Assembly: GCA_004194705.1 (NCBI GenBank)
Contig: SADC01000844.1
Coordinates: 124,001 to 188,000, forward strand
DNA length: 64,000 nucleotides
Source of the DNA: Ditylenchus dipsaci
Lineage: Eukaryota > Nematoda > Chromadorea > Rhabditida > Anguinidae
Reading direction: 5' to 3'
Below the pieces are notes generated by a model, which had not been told where the DNA came from, searched no databases, and was given only the letters and a program-made list of their open reading frames with translations. The translations under genes were made by a program, and so were the position numbers. This document shows positions 41,490 through 52,990 of this stretch, one piece after another (the first letter of the stretch is position 1; each line of letters begins with the position of its first letter).

Positions 41490-41673
41490 CAGTCGACTCT
41501 CGTTATAACGACGCTCGATATAACGATCCGCTCGATATAACGACCCGAAAAAATCACCAATTTGGTCAGCTTTGACTAAAATTCAGTCAAATGAACGCTC
41601 GATGTAACGACTCTCGTTATAACGACCCATTTTTAGCCGGTCCCTTGCGGGTCGTTATAACGAGAGTCGACTG
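41490..41673. mobile_element. Tigger-type MITE, complete, TA target
   Basis: CAGTCGACTCTCGTTATAAC at the left and its complement at the right (ends 41673), with TA at 41488-41489 and 41674-41675. ATAACGACSCGCTCGAT-type words repeat inside. The ends are near identical, suggesting a recent insertion. Confidence 0.93.
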
Positions 41674-41927
41674 TATACATATTTTATCTCATCAAATATT
41701 TTTATGGGACACGGACATTCCGTCTCAGGAAGTTTCGTCCTCGGCCGTTTCGTCGTCAGCCTCGTCCTTGTCTAAATATAACCAAAACTTGAATTTTGCG
41801 CAAGAAAACAACAAAAATCCACTTAAACAATTACCCAAATACCCTGAAAGATGGGATTTGAACATAGTTTTGTTAACTGAAGCCTACCACATAAATAAAC
41901 TCTGGTTTGCATGATTTTTATGCCTCT
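41674..41927. other. dispersed repeat with tRNA-like box B
   Basis: GATGGGATTTGAACATAGTT (41850) read on the minus strand gives GTTCAAATCCCATC, a box-B-like word. The same phrase precedes the hairpin family at 46.15, 50.70 and 56.58 kb. Confidence 0.5.
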
Positions 41928-42235
41928 AGAGTCGCTTACGAGTGATTTGTGTCTAAGGTATGTGTGTGTGCGCATCTCAATCCCAAGCAACCAAGCCCCC
42001 TGCGTCCCCTTCGGGGCGCAGAGGGTTTGAGAGTCAGAGATGCGCGCACGCACTTACCTTAGATACTGTTTCCGTGCATTCAGAGTCACTTTTAAGTGAT
42101 TTGTGTCTAAGGTATGTGGGTGTGCGCATCTCAACCTCAAGCCACCAAGCCCCCTGGGGCGCAGGGGGCTTGATAGGTTAGAGATGCGCGCATTCACTCA
42201 CGTTAGACATGATTCCGAGCAAGACTTTCGATCAT
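41928..42235. repeat. two tandem long-hairpin repeat copies
   Basis: 41928-42075 and 42076-42235 each contain GTGTCTAAGGTATGTG..TG, a stem with AAGCCCCCTG...GGGGCGCAGGGG, and the mirrored GAGATGCGCGCA end. They differ from each other by scattered changes and in loop length. Confidence 0.85.
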
Positions 42236-42954
42236 AATATGTATTTAGAGTCTCTTTTTGCCCAGCCTCAGTGACCAAAACGGGTGGAAAAGCCTTTAGT
42301 TGAGGACTTAACTACCTATCTATTTCATAAAATGCATTAGGTGAATGGTGGGTTAGATGAATGCCAATACACTACGCCTCCATCTCTGGACAAAACTCCT
42401 GGGTGAAGACTAAGACAAAAGAGACACAACACTTTTCTAGTTGAAATTTTATTCATAGCAGTAATTAGATTGTATTTTCACCTAAAAATGGCAATTATCC
42501 CTTTTTTGAAAAAATTTTCTCTCATTACATTGATTTCACGTGCACTTCGAAAATATTTTTTATCTGAACTGATGAACATACATAGTGCTAGGGCTCTATA
42601 TTTAGGGAGACCATGTTGTAAGCTGTTTGAGATACACAGAAAAAGGAATTGATTTTCAAGCAGTTGTGTTCATTCACTCGTTCACTCATTTTTTTGCGAA
42701 ACTTTGTCAAATAAACAAATTAGAAGTGAATGTTGTAAATTGTTTGTGAAGTATATTTTTTTTCTCTGTAGGAACGTTTTATTCCAAAAAATTTAGTATT
42801 TAACATTGTAAATTAATTGTTTATCTGTATCAAAGAATGACACCCAATATTCCAAAAGCTAAAATATTTTCGACTAGTGCTGTTTTTATACTTGTAAAAT
42901 TTTGCATACATTGTATAGCTCTATGTGTATTGGGTGGCTCTCAGATAATTTCTA
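42236..42954. other. intergenic, no gene seen
   Basis: TTTTGCCCAGCCTCAGTGAC at 42255 is shared with 50824 and, inverted, 56350. The rest is AT-rich unique sequence with overlapping weak frames. Confidence 0.45.
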
Positions 42955-43240
42955 ATATTTTAAGAATTTGTCGCGCGACATTTTCTAATGTTTTTTTGGT
43001 AAATTCAGGCGAAACAACCAGTCTTGGCCAATCAACCGGCGTTATCAACCGGTTTATTTACCGTTGGGCCACCGGTTAATCACCTTTCTCAACCGGTTGA
43101 TCAACCGGAAATCAATCAACCGGTTGATGATTGATGTGGCGGTTGTTAAAATACAGGCGTGGCCAAGACTGGAAACAACCGAACTTACCAAAAAAATATT
43201 AGAAAATGTCGCGCGACAAATTCTTTAAATATTTTAGCTC
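42955..43240. repeat. inverted repeat carrying a hAT-like MITE at its centre
   Basis: TTTTAAGAATTTGTCGCGCG followed by ACATTTTCTAATG (42957-43000) is mirrored at 43186-43232. Confidence 0.8.
43019..43171. mobile_element. hAT-like MITE with AACCGGTTGATC array, perfect TSD
   Basis: Starts CAGTCTTGGCCA and ends GTGGCCAAGACTG. Perfect duplications GAAACAAC flank it (43011-43018 and 43172-43179). The inside is repeated CAACCGGTTGATCAACCGG words. 153 bases, no ORF. Confidence 0.92.
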
Positions 43241-43550
43241 TTTTAACTTGCAAACTTCGTGTCAAAATAATCCTCAGATTCTTGTCTAACCAAAAAAATT
43301 ATCAGAGCATGATTTCACAACATCTGGAGCTGATTTACAGGCTGAGACCTGCTAAATTCATGAAAATCGATCATTTTGGAGATTTTTCTTCGACTGGTTT
43401 AATTGATGTTTTCTGACTTCTTTCTGCCATTCACCCGTTTCATATACAAAAAAATGGCCCGGATTTTAGGCTTTTGTTTGAACTATCAAACAAACGGACA
43501 CTTTTTCACTCTGATTTTTGAACTGTTTTGAGAGTTTTCTTTGGCTAGTC

Positions 43551-44832
43551 TAGAGATGGCGAATGGGGGCGGGCGGGATAACGGGACGGGATTTTCGGCC
43601 AAAATAAAAACGGGAACGGGAACAGGATTTTGAGTTTGAAAAAACGGGATCCCGGCGGGATCCCGCCCGAAAAACGGGATTTTTCTTTTATCGTTAATTT
43701 CACAGTAAAAGTGGCCCCAGCGCTTCAAAAGGATGTTTTTTATTGAAAATTTTTCACATATATCGATGCAAAATAATTTCAATAACAATAATTCAACTGC
43801 GTTAAGACTCTGTTCAAAAAGATTAAAATTTCTGCCTCGCTGATTTTAAGATTACTCCGGTTCTACTGGAGTTGCCGGTGCCGAAGACATTTTGGTTCCC
43901 CCCTGTCGTTTTTTTTTTCATGAAAACAGCTTGGTCACCCCTGTTGCTAAAAAATAATAAAATATTTCTTCTATTTTGAAATTTTTTGTTTTCTCGAAAT
44001 GGTTTGTTTTCCAGAAAGTTTCAAAACTCTAGTTGGATTATATTTTAGCGGAGGGGGAGGTCTCCCTTGACCGAAAAAATAGGCAAAATTAGGCAAATTA
44101 TCACCCCCCCTCCCTCGATAAAGTTGAAGTTGCGGCACTGCATAGAAAGAAAAAGTTATGGTTATTTAACGCTAAAATTTTAGTGAATTTTGAGTAGCGT
44201 TTTCAAAAATGTCCAATTAGGTGCCATCCTACCCTTCCGACATACTATTTTGTGGCTGGGTCAAACCTTCGCAAGCTACCCAATTGTCTGATTCAATTTT
44301 GGTGTGATAACTTTTCTATCTGATTCTGACTGAAAAAATTGCCATCACATTTTGAGCAGTAAACAACATGTGTAGAGGTTGACGCGATATAGAACTAAGT
44401 ACTTATCAATTTGGGTGATTTCCCTTTACTTTGATGGTCATTCGCATTCAATTGCCAAATTCAAGCCATTTGCTAACAGTAAAACAGTGCTGCAAATGGT
44501 TGCAATCCATTGCTCAATGATTTTTAGCCTAGAATCCAGTGAACTTGCTTAAAAGTAGAGTGAAAAAAATAAAGGAAGTCACGAACATAGCAAACAAGGA
44601 ATAATCGAATTCACGAAATTTCTGCAAAAAATGAGAATTCAAAAAAAAAATTCTCTCAAAATTGCTTTTTTTAGGGCAAAATTTCCTGAAAATGACTAGC
44701 TGGATTAGGCGAAAAACGGGAACGGGACCGGGATTTTCGTAAAAAACGGGCGGGATAACGGACGGGATTTTGGGCCAAAATCGGGGCGGGCGGACGGGAT
44801 CCCGTACGGGATCCGTCCCGTCGCCATCTCTA
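43551..44832. mobile_element. hAT-like element with CGGGACGGGATCCCG arrays, perfect TSD
   Basis: TAGAGATGGCGA at the left and TCGCCATCTCTA at the right; perfect duplications GGCTAGTC (43543-43550 and 44833-44840). AACGGGATCCCGGCGGGATC and related words fill 43570-43685 and 44705-44820. The 1 kb interior shows no transposase. The left end of a sister copy is at 62486. Confidence 0.94.
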
Positions 44833-44840
44833 GGCTAGTC

Positions 44841-45310
44841 TAGTCGGAAATCGTTTATAAAATAACAAAATAATTTTGCCGAAAAAATCTTTGGGTACTC
44901 GATTTACGACCCTCTAATTCTTGAATTTAAATAGGAGGCCTCGAGTACCCAAAACGCGATTATAAAAAATTACTTTTTAATTCGTAAAACGATCTGCAAA
45001 ATCGAAATACTTGCGATATTTCGCACTAGACTAGCAAAAGACAACTCGCAAAAAAATTTAAAAATCAGGGTAAAAAATTTTGGACCCTAGGTGGAGATGA
45101 ACTTGAGGCAGGGCCGTTGAATCGGGGATAACTGTTAACTGGGTTAACTGTATATTATTGTATATTATGACCCTGCTCGTATCTAATGTTTTAAAATATA
45201 CATATTCAGACAAAAAAAAAATCACCCTCAAGACTTTTTGATTCAACCTTTTGATAATCCTAAATTATTATTTGGCTATGAATCTCTCTTGAATTAACAA
45301 AACTCCAGAG
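44841..45310. other. intergenic, no gene seen
   Basis: A short inverted phrase GGGTACTCGA ... TCGAGTACCC lies at 44894-44950. No gene. Confidence 0.5.
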
Positions 45311-45334
45311 GAACGAGCTTAAGTGATGTCAATC

Positions 45335-45515
45335 TGTTGAATCAATTCGCCAGACAAATTGAATCGAAACTCCGTGAATCAATCGATTCGCAAAATTTGG
45401 CGAATCGATAAACTCGCGAATCAATTAATTCGATTCGCGAGACAAAAAAAGACAGGCGAATCGAATCAATCGATTCGCGCGTTATCGATTCGCCATATTT
45501 CGCGAATGAATTTAT
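45335..45515. repeat. GCGAATCGATTCGC array
   Basis: Many imperfect copies of GAATCAATCGATTCGCG-type words, in style the same as the subterminal arrays of the hAT-like elements. No element borders or target duplication could be identified. The open frame here is the array. Confidence 0.75.
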
Positions 45516-45540
45516 TAGGGATTCTTGACACGAAATAAAC

Positions 45541-46120
45541 AACTTTTGGCGCTACCAGAGTATACCCCCCCTTCGCTCTTTCCCCAAATGAATTTTTTTT
45601 TAAGTGTTTCCAAACACCCTAAACTCTGGTATGCATGCATATTTTTATGCATCCAGAGTCACTTTCGAATGATTTGCATCTAAGATATGTAGGTGTGCGC
45701 ATCTCAACCCAAGAAACCAGGGTACGTGACCTAACTTCGTCGGACCGAAATTTCGTCGCGCCCAAAATTTCGTCAGGCCAAAATTTCGTCGTGGACAAAA
45801 TTTTGCTGCGGAGCTTAACACCCTCTCATACCTATGGGCTTCTCTTTGAAAGTGCCCCATAGGTATAGGGCAGAAAGGCGGCATCCTTTGATATACAAAA
45901 CTTGGCTTAGGTACTACTCACATATTTTATCATGAGTCTTGCTCGGAATCATGTCTGTGGTAAGTGAGTGCGTGCATCTTCAACCAACCAAGCCGTTGCG
46001 CCCCCTTGGGGGCGCAGATAACTTGGAGGCTTGGTGTTTAGACGTGCACACCCACATACTTTAGACACCGATCACTCGAAAGTGTCTCTGGATGCATAAA
46101 AATGTATGTATACAAGAGTT
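45541..46120. repeat. long-hairpin repeat copies and AAATTTCGTC repeats
   Basis: 45653-45712 is a partial and 45940-46100 a full copy of the hairpin family. Between them CCGAAATTTCGTC, CCAAAATTTCGTC repeats (45745-45800) and a mirrored CCTATGGG/CCCATAGG pair suggest a split or nested insertion. Confidence 0.7.
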
Positions 46121-46229
46121 TCTTCATGCGGTCGGCCCCAGTCAACAAAATTATGTTCAAATCCCATCTTCTTGAGTTCTCAAGGTACTCTTTCTGGTTA
46201 ATTCATTGAGGTAAAGGTAAAGAGGTATT

Positions 46230-46590
46230 GAGAAAAATCTACTGAGCGGATCAGATTGTGAATCAGATGGGCTTAATCGCTCAGAATTCCAGGTTTACGG
46301 TGGTTTTGAGTGGTTCAGAGTGAAGCTGTGTGCGATTAAGCCCATCTGATCCGCACTGCACCAGATTCGTGTTTAGCATGGTCGCTTTGGTTAGAAAAAT
46401 GCTCTTTATAGGGCTCTTACAATGAGCAGTTGTAGGTGCAGGGTGGGTCGAGGTCATGTTATCACAATGACAGGTGTAGGTGCGGGTGCAGGTGTAAGTG
46501 AAGGAAGATGTGTTCTTACAATGATCTAGACCCACACCTCGACCTGTACCTCAATCCGCACCTGCACCGCGACATGACCCTCGGCTGGTT
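46230..46590. repeat. imperfect palindrome with GGTGCAGGTG words
   Basis: ATCAGATGGGCTTAATCGCT near 46262 is mirrored by GCGATTAAGCCCATCTGAT near 46331. GGTGTAGGTGCGGGTGCAGG near 46471 is mirrored by CGCACCTGCACCGCGACATG near 46557. The first pair is also related to 13443-13480. Confidence 0.7.
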
Positions 46591-47140
46591 AGACCGTTTG
46601 TATATTTTGCATCAAAAGTCTGTAAAATGATTTCCTAGGTGAAATTTAATTTTAAAAACATCTGTAAAAAAGATTTGACATATTGTTAATGAAAATGGCT
46701 GGATCGAACCCAAATGGAGGTCCGGGTGGATGTTTTCAATTTGAATTAAAAAACATCGCCCAGGGCGAGGTAAATCTTGTTTATGACTATTTTTTTTGTT
46801 CGAATACTATTTCTACATCGAATTTTACATGCTGAGCACGCATTTGGCATTATTTCTGCCACTAACTGTTGAAAACCGCTAAAAAAATTAAAAACTCACT
46901 GAAATTTCGAAATCCGCTCGAGTTAACAAAGATTTCAATGTGATACTTTTTGTTGAAAGATTTTCTAAATTTACAATAAGTTCAGAGTCATGAGGGCAGT
47001 CTTTTTAGCAAATAGACCATGCTGAACACGAATATGGTGTCGAAGCATCAAAAGTTGACGTCTTTTTAATGGCACATGAATAACGAAACGATTACAAATA
47101 AATAAAAAATTTAAAATTTACCCATTAAAACTAATTGGAA
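46591..47140. other. intergenic, no gene seen
   Basis: AT-rich with no exon, inverted repeat or tandem array that I can support. Confidence 0.5.
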
Positions 47141-47330
47141 TATACCGTATTTCCTCTAATAGAAGCCCGCCTCCTATTATAAGCCCCCCCCCTCTAATAT
47201 AAGCCCCTCCCCCCCCCCCCCCCTAGAGGCCATCCAAAATATAAAAGCCCCCTCCTCTAATATAAGCCCCGCCCCTCTCCCTAGGGTATCCTAAATATAT
47301 ATAAGCCCCCTCTTTTTATATAAACCCCAA
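47141..47330. mobile_element. TACCGTAT-family end with CTAATATAAGCCCC repeats
   Basis: TACCGTATTTCCTCTAATAG, then about six CTCTAATATAAGCCCC-type words, one separated by a long C-run (47205-47222). The partner end was not found. Confidence 0.7.
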
Positions 47331-48433
47331 AGCCAATTTTTTTTCGATAAATAGCTATTAATCATAGTGAAAAAAGGCGCAAAGAATGTCTTTATGTATT
47401 GCTAAGCACATCTTTCAAAGTGGACCGCTGGAATACTTGTGGATGGGTGAATCTTCGACCTACTGTCATATACCCCCCCCCAAAACCGACTTTTTTGGAG
47501 TGTCGGGAGTGTGGGAGGTTTCCACTTAAGGCTAGCACTTTTTGAGTGCTAGGCGTATAAATTTTTAAGGTACATAAAAACACTACTCACAGCTAATAAA
47601 AACAAGGGGCCCCCGAATTGCACAAGTACCATATACATATCTCTTATTAGCACCCCGCTGTAATTGGCGTCCCCTCTAATTTGAGGGTCTGTGTCTCGGG
47701 AAAAAGTAAATATTTTCGACAGATAATTTTCGCGGTGTCTGAACTCCCACAAGCTCCTGGACAAAAAATATTATTGAACATTTTAAGTTGTAATTTTTTG
47801 TCTTAACTCTAAAGTACAAAAACTAGTGTATTTTGTAGAGTAGAAGCTAGGCTATATTTCATTGGTTATTGAATCATTGAAATTTATAGCCTGTAAATTA
47901 TATCTCATAAAGCACAAGCAGTGCTATCTTTAAACTAATTATTTAACCTTATATCATAAAACCTTACCACCATATTAGGTACTCGCTGATCAAATCACTA
48001 ATAATATTAGTGATTTTGCAAATGGAGTTGGACTAAAATGTCAAAAAAGCCATGATACCCCATTACGGAAAAATAGATTTTTTATAATCTAATAAAATTT
48101 AGCCGTGATATTAAAGGGTTAGTAACGCTTGAGAGTGAAAAGCAATCTTAATTCCGACAAAAAGTCAAAAATTTTATTTCCAAAGTCTTTTTTACTTTCA
48201 ATATTTCAGCTCAGAGTATAAAAAAACCTTCCGCCATCAATACGGAAAATTGTCTTCTTCTACTGCTTTTAGGGTAAATTAAAACCTAATTTAGTTATAT
48301 AAACTGATTTAAATTGCAGATCACTGAAGTTAGCCCATTTAGCAGCTCCACAATTCGACTTCAAAATTTGTCACATTGATAAAAGTGAAAAATTCCCATC
48401 TTTCAAGGCAGCTTATTGTAATGACTATTCGAT
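47331..48433. other. intergenic, no gene seen
   Basis: One copy of the ATATACCCCCCCC...CGACTTTT word is at 47468. The remainder is AT-rich and featureless. Confidence 0.5.
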
Positions 48434-48629
48434 CATACTTGCAAGCGACCCGAAAAACAGCACCAGCGCCGGCCATTTTCAAAGTCAGCGCCAACGCCGG
48501 CGTCAGCGCCAGATATTAGAGAGCGAATTCACCAAATTTTCTCTCTTTTTCTAATAATTACAAAATAACGGCGAAAGTAACAACTTTTTGTAGCAACTTT
48601 TTTCTTCTAGTTATTAAATTTATTGCTAT

Positions 48630-49698
48630 TAGAGCTGGTGGCGATGCGATATATCGCAGATGCGATATATCGCATATCGCACAAAATTTGAAGAAAAAAT
48701 ATCGCATCGCTATATCGCATTTTTGTTTTCAAAAATATCGCATATCGCATCGCAATTTTAAAAAATATCGCATCCTTATTCAAAAAATTTTTTGCTTGCT
48801 ATATGATAAGTTTGATGTTGAACAGACGAAGTGAGATCTTATTTTTCACAGTATGATTATATAATCGATGCTTTTTTCAGGGTTCATGCGCTGGCAATGT
48901 CTCGAGACGCTCGCTTCAAAGACAGAATCGCATCAAACAAGACAGAGTTCATCGAAAATGTGACTTTATGTATCCAAGAAAAGTGTGAAGCTGACCTCAG
49001 TTCCATCGAAACCGAAGAAGGTATATGTTTGATCATTGCCTTCTCTCTCATTTTTTTGCTTCAGCTGTAAAATCTCCTCCTCCTAAGCGTTAAAGTTCCT
49101 TTTTCGGCTAACTTAGCGATCTATTTACAGATGATGAATTAACAAATGGTGAGCAGGTTAGCGGAGCAATGATTGAGATTAAGGCCTACAACAAGGAGAA
49201 ACGCATCGATCCGAAAGCGAACCCTTTGGATCACTGAAAGGTAGATGCAAGCTCATTTCTTATTTCATCAACGCGATGCGTTTTTGATACAAAATTTTTT
49301 AAGAAAAAGAGAAGACATATCCAATTCTCGCTAGGATCGCTCGACGTTATCTATCGGCTATCAACCAACCAAGTGAGCAGCTATTCTCCGTGCCAGGGAT
49401 GTGTTCGATTACCGTAGGTCCAATCTTCCTGAACAAAAGTCTTTCTTCGCTAAATTTCTCGTATTGAGTTGTTAATTCGTGAATTTTGTGTTCGTCTGCT
49501 GGTATTTAGTTATGGAGTTATTGGTGTATATAAAGAATTTTTTGTTCAAAATATATCGCATATGCAATTTTAAGGTAAAAATATCGCAGCGATATATCGC
49601 ACCTGAAATTACATATCGCATCGCACATATCGCATCACAATTTTTCACTCAAAAATATCGCATCGCACATATCGCAAAAAGACAAATTTCCAGCTCTA
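48630..49698 (+). mobile_element. hAT transposon remnant, perfect TSD
   Basis: Starts TAGAGCTGG and ends CCAGCTCTA; perfect duplications ATTGCTAT (48622-48629 and 49699-49706). ATATCGCATATCGCATCGC arrays lie at 48645-48775 and 49550-49680. Between them is hAT transposase sequence, so the class assignment has both structural and coding support. At 1069 bases it is internally deleted. Confidence 0.95.
48831..49472 (+). pseudogene. hAT transposase C-terminal (dimerisation) remnant
   Basis: Frames read ALAMSRDARFKDRIASNKTE, then DDELTNGEQVSGAMIEIKAY, NPLDH, then EKTYPILARIARRYLSA, PSEQLFSVPG and, one frame over, RDVFDYRRSNLPEQKSFFAK. This matches the hAT C-terminal dimerisation region, where YP.L...AR.YLS...SE.LFS.AG...RR..L is conserved. 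Breaks include a TGA after NPLDH (about 49236) and a slip near 49398. The N-terminal zinc finger and most of the catalytic core are missing. Confidence 0.8.
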
Positions 49699-49915
49699 AT
49701 TGCTATCACTTTTAAGTTAAATCCTGTGGTCGTGTTCCAAGAAAGTCGTGTGGCGGCATAATGATACGTGACCCGAAAAACAGTGACGACACCAGCGCCG
49801 GCCATTTTTTGAAATCAACGGCATCGTCGGCACCGGGTATTTTCAAAAAAATCTACACCAGCGCCCGGCGCTTAAAAGCGACTGGGCCTGGCGTTCGGGC
49901 AAGTATGTATGCGAT

Positions 49916-50260
49916 ATTGAAAGCCACTATGTACCACCATATTTTCCTTTTTGCCCTATATACTTATTTACACCTCTTTTAACTTACAACACTTTTTAGG
50001 CAACATTTTTAAAATGTTAATAATAATGTTGATAAAAAAATTATGCGATATGCAATATACCGTATTCTCTCTAATAATCCAACATCTCTATTTAAAGCAA
50101 CACTCTCGTTTTTTGACTAGGATTTCAGAATTAGGGACATTTTTCATTAACAATTTTAAGATTATTAAGGGATTGAAAAATAATCCGGCACTTATGCCGT
50201 TGCCCCCCCCCCTCTAAATTCTCGAAAGGTAACCCAGAAACACCTTCTTAACTGGTTTTT
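49916..50260. mobile_element. TACCGTAT-family element end
   Basis: TACCGTATTCTCTCTAATAA at 50057, followed by TTTTTGACTAGGATTTCAGA shared with 21816. The right border is unclear; a C-run follows at 50205. Confidence 0.6.
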
Positions 50261-50261
50261 T

Positions 50262-51070
50262 CTGTTCAATACGATAAAAGAAACATTTGGCGCTACTTGC
50301 ATATACCATCCCCCTGTTGCGTCTTCGACGCAAGTGATGTCTACAAAATTATTCACTTTCCCAGTCTGGGGTTGGTGGCCTACTGGTTAAGGCATTTCCC
50401 TGCGGATCCAAAGGAAGGGGATCAAATATCCCCTCCATTCCCCTTTTTCCAATTCACGAGCTGTTGGCCGTGGCCGCTCGCGACACCCCCCCCCCCAAAT
50501 CAACTTTTTTTAAATGTTCCCCAACACCCTATATCGACCTAAAATCGCCTCAGAAGCTCAAAACAGAGATTATTTTTGAGTTTTGGTCAATAAAAAAGCG
50601 AGTTTCTGGACCACCAAAAAGTACCCATTTCGACCATTTTCGAAGGGATTTAAAGCTGTAATAGGGTGGAAGTAGACCAAAAAGGGGCCAATTTTGAACA
50701 AAAAGGAAGATGTTGAACATAGTTTTGTTGACTGGGGCATACCGCATAAATAAACTCTGGTATGCATACATTTTTCATTCATCCAGAGTCACTTTCGATC
50801 AAAAATGCATTTAGAGACTATTTTTGCCCAGCTCCAGTGACCAAAACATGATGAAACAGGTAAAAAGTCGAAATTCAAAAGTGCCCAAAACTCAATTTTT
50901 TATTGACCAGAACTTTAAATTAATGTCTTTTTTGAACTCTTGAGGCGATTTTGAGTCAATATAGAGTGTTTTAAAACACTTTTAAAAAAATTTGATTTGG
51001 GGGGGGGGGGAGGGGTGCAAGGGGAGTATATGCAAGTAGCGTCAAACATTTCTTATCAGTTTCTAATAAA
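50262..51070. mobile_element. 0.8 kb foldback with GCAAGTAGCG/CGCTACTTGC ends
   Basis: GATAAAAGAAACATTTGGCG and CTACTTGCATATACC (50272-50308) are mirrored at 51023-51063. A second inner pair (CTATATCGACCTAAAATCGC at 50530 against GCGATTTTGAGTCAATATAG at 50948) keeps mirrored order. A tRNA-like sequence and a hairpin-family flank are nested. Confidence 0.75.
50364..50436 (+). repeat. tRNA-like SINE sequence
   Basis: TGGTGGCCTACTGGTTAAGG resembles box A, and GGGGATCAAATATCCCC 46 bases later resembles a degraded box B/T-arm. A full cloverleaf is not obvious, so a tRNA-derived SINE is more likely than a gene. Confidence 0.45.
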
Positions 51071-51595
51071 TAAAACGAACTCTTCTTTCAGAAAAAATTT
51101 ACTTAGAGTCGTCTTAGGTACCATGGTCTTTTCATGGTATTTTTCATTAATCTTCGGTCACATTAGATTAAGCTTAGGCTTTAGGTAAGGGTAGGCCAGC
51201 GTATGTTAGGACGGACTCAAACATGTTTTCTTTCTTTTTTAGTGTTTGAAAACCATTTTTGAGCCCATCCTGAGAGACGCTGGCCTACCCTGGCCCGAGC
51301 CAAAAACACCATTTTTGGCCAAAAAACGCGAGCACTTTCGCACTGCGCCACGGAAGCCACTTTTTCAAACCGAAATGGCTTTACCCCCCCCCTTTAAAGG
51401 CATGTGATCTTCTTTTTAAACATGAAACATATGTGTTATATAGAAATTTATTCTTAGAATTAATAATTTAAGTTATGATACAGAAATAGATTTTACTTTA
51501 TTGTTTTCTACGGAGCAATGAAGCAGTGAGAAAAAAATCTTCTAAATTCTCTGAAAAAAATAAAACATTGTATAGGACGCGATTATTGCAACTGG
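51071..51595. other. intergenic, no gene seen
   Basis: GGGTAGGCCAGCGTATGTTA (51189) is mirrored by GAGACGCTGGCCTACCC (51273), a small inverted repeat. Otherwise featureless. Confidence 0.5.
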
Positions 51596-51599
51596 TCAT

Positions 51600-52990
51600 T
51601 TAAAAGACAATTTCTGAGAGAATGATAAACCGACTTACTGCGATTTTTTTCCGAAATTTTTCTGTGATGTCCATCATGTTCTGCTACTCTTCCTGAACAA
51701 CTTTCAAAAAGACAGTCCATGTGAAATATTCATGTGGACCGAAATATATACATTTTAAAAAATGTACTCAAATTCTGCTATAAATGTTGATTTTCACTCG
51801 TTTTCACAGAGTCTTCTGTAAACGTTTGGTGTAATTAGAACTGGCTTGATCTGCGCTTTCTTTTGAGGTATTTAACTGCTAATTTTTCTCATAAAAAATC
51901 CAGAACCAACCGCTTTTTTGAAAAAAAGTGTGTTTTCCAAAATGCAAATTTTCGCGAAAAATGACAACTTCTCCATTGTTCAAATATTCCGACCTGATTT
52001 TTATTGCAGATTTTGATTCAGCATTTAAAACTAAACAATTTGGCTAAAAAAATTTCGGATCGAGGGGGGGGGGGGTTGGTGGGAGGTTATAGACGTTTGA
52101 AATCACTTTCTCACACGAAATATCACACGTAAATTCCCCATAACTTTTTTTCTGCTGAGAAAACCTTGAATTTTAACACCGGATTCATGTTCAGCGTGGT
52201 CGGTTTGCATGCGAAACTACTTTCACATCAAGAAATTGCCTTCGAATTTCAAAATCCGCTCGGGACAAAAATTTATTTAAGAGAATTTCAATAACTCAAT
52301 AAAATACTTTAAAATATTTTTTGTCTCGATCGGATTTTGAAATTTGAAGGCAATTTTTTATGTTAAAGTGGTTTAACATGCAAATCGACCACGTTGAGCA
52401 CGAATCCGGTGTTAAATCGGAAGGTTTTCCTAGCAGAAAAAAGTTATGGGGAATTTACGTGTGAAGTTTAGTGTGAGATAGTGATTTCAAACGCCTATAA
52501 CTTCCCCCTCCCCTCGGTCTGAAATTTTTTTCGGCCAACTTGTTCAGTTTGAAATGCTGAATCAGAATCTACAATAAAAATCAGGTCGGAATATATGGAA
52601 AAATGGAAAAATTGTTATTTTTCACGTAAATTTGCATTTCGGAAAACACATTCTTTTCGAAAAAGCGAGTGGTTCCAATTTTCTTTATAAGAATTATTAG
52701 CAGTTCAATATCTAAAAAAAGCGCAGTTTAAGCCAGTTCTAATGACACGAAATTTTTTCAGAAAACTGGGTTAGAATGAGAAAAAATCAACATTCATAGC
52801 AGAATGGTGAAAATTAAGAACAAAATTTGAGTGCACTTTTTAAAATGTATATATTTCGGTCAATATGCATATTTCACATGCACTGTTTTTTTAAAGTTAT
52901 TCAGGAAGAGTAGCAGAACATGAGGGACATCAGAAAAAAATTTTTGAAAAAAATCGTGGTAAATATTCCTTTGTGACTTTATCATTTTCT
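51600..52990. mobile_element. 1.4 kb palindrome (foldback)
   Basis: Arms of about 650 bases mirror each other around about 52295. GTTCTGCTACTCTTCCTGAA (51679) pairs with TTCAGGAAGAGTAGCAGAAC (52900). ATATATACATTTTAAAAAAT pairs near 52845. AAAACCTTGAATTTTAACAC pairs near 52412. Arms differ at scattered positions. No ORF. Confidence 0.88.

Larger units (their letters stand above)
48434..49907. mobile_element. hAT-like element with CCGGCGC arrays, host of a second hAT
   Basis: Starts CATACTTGC and ends GCAAGTATG; duplications TATTCGAT (48426-48433) and TATGCGAT (49908-49915), 7 of 8. ACCCGAAAAACAG and CAGCGCCGGCCATTTT occur on both sides (48450-48520 and 49770-49890). The middle is occupied by the hAT copy at 48630-49698; without it the element is about 400 bases. 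Confidence 0.85.

Noticed and set aside
45335..45515. Candidate hAT-like element around the GCGAATCG array
   Set aside because: No paired terminal repeat or target duplication could be found at its edges.
48640..49690. ATATCGC repeats considered as a CRISPR array or satellite
   Set aside because: There are no regular spacers, the genome is eukaryotic, and the arrays lie symmetrically inside a hAT element with a target duplication.
50364..50436. Possible tRNA gene
   Set aside because: Degraded box B and no clear cloverleaf; it lies inside a foldback repeat.
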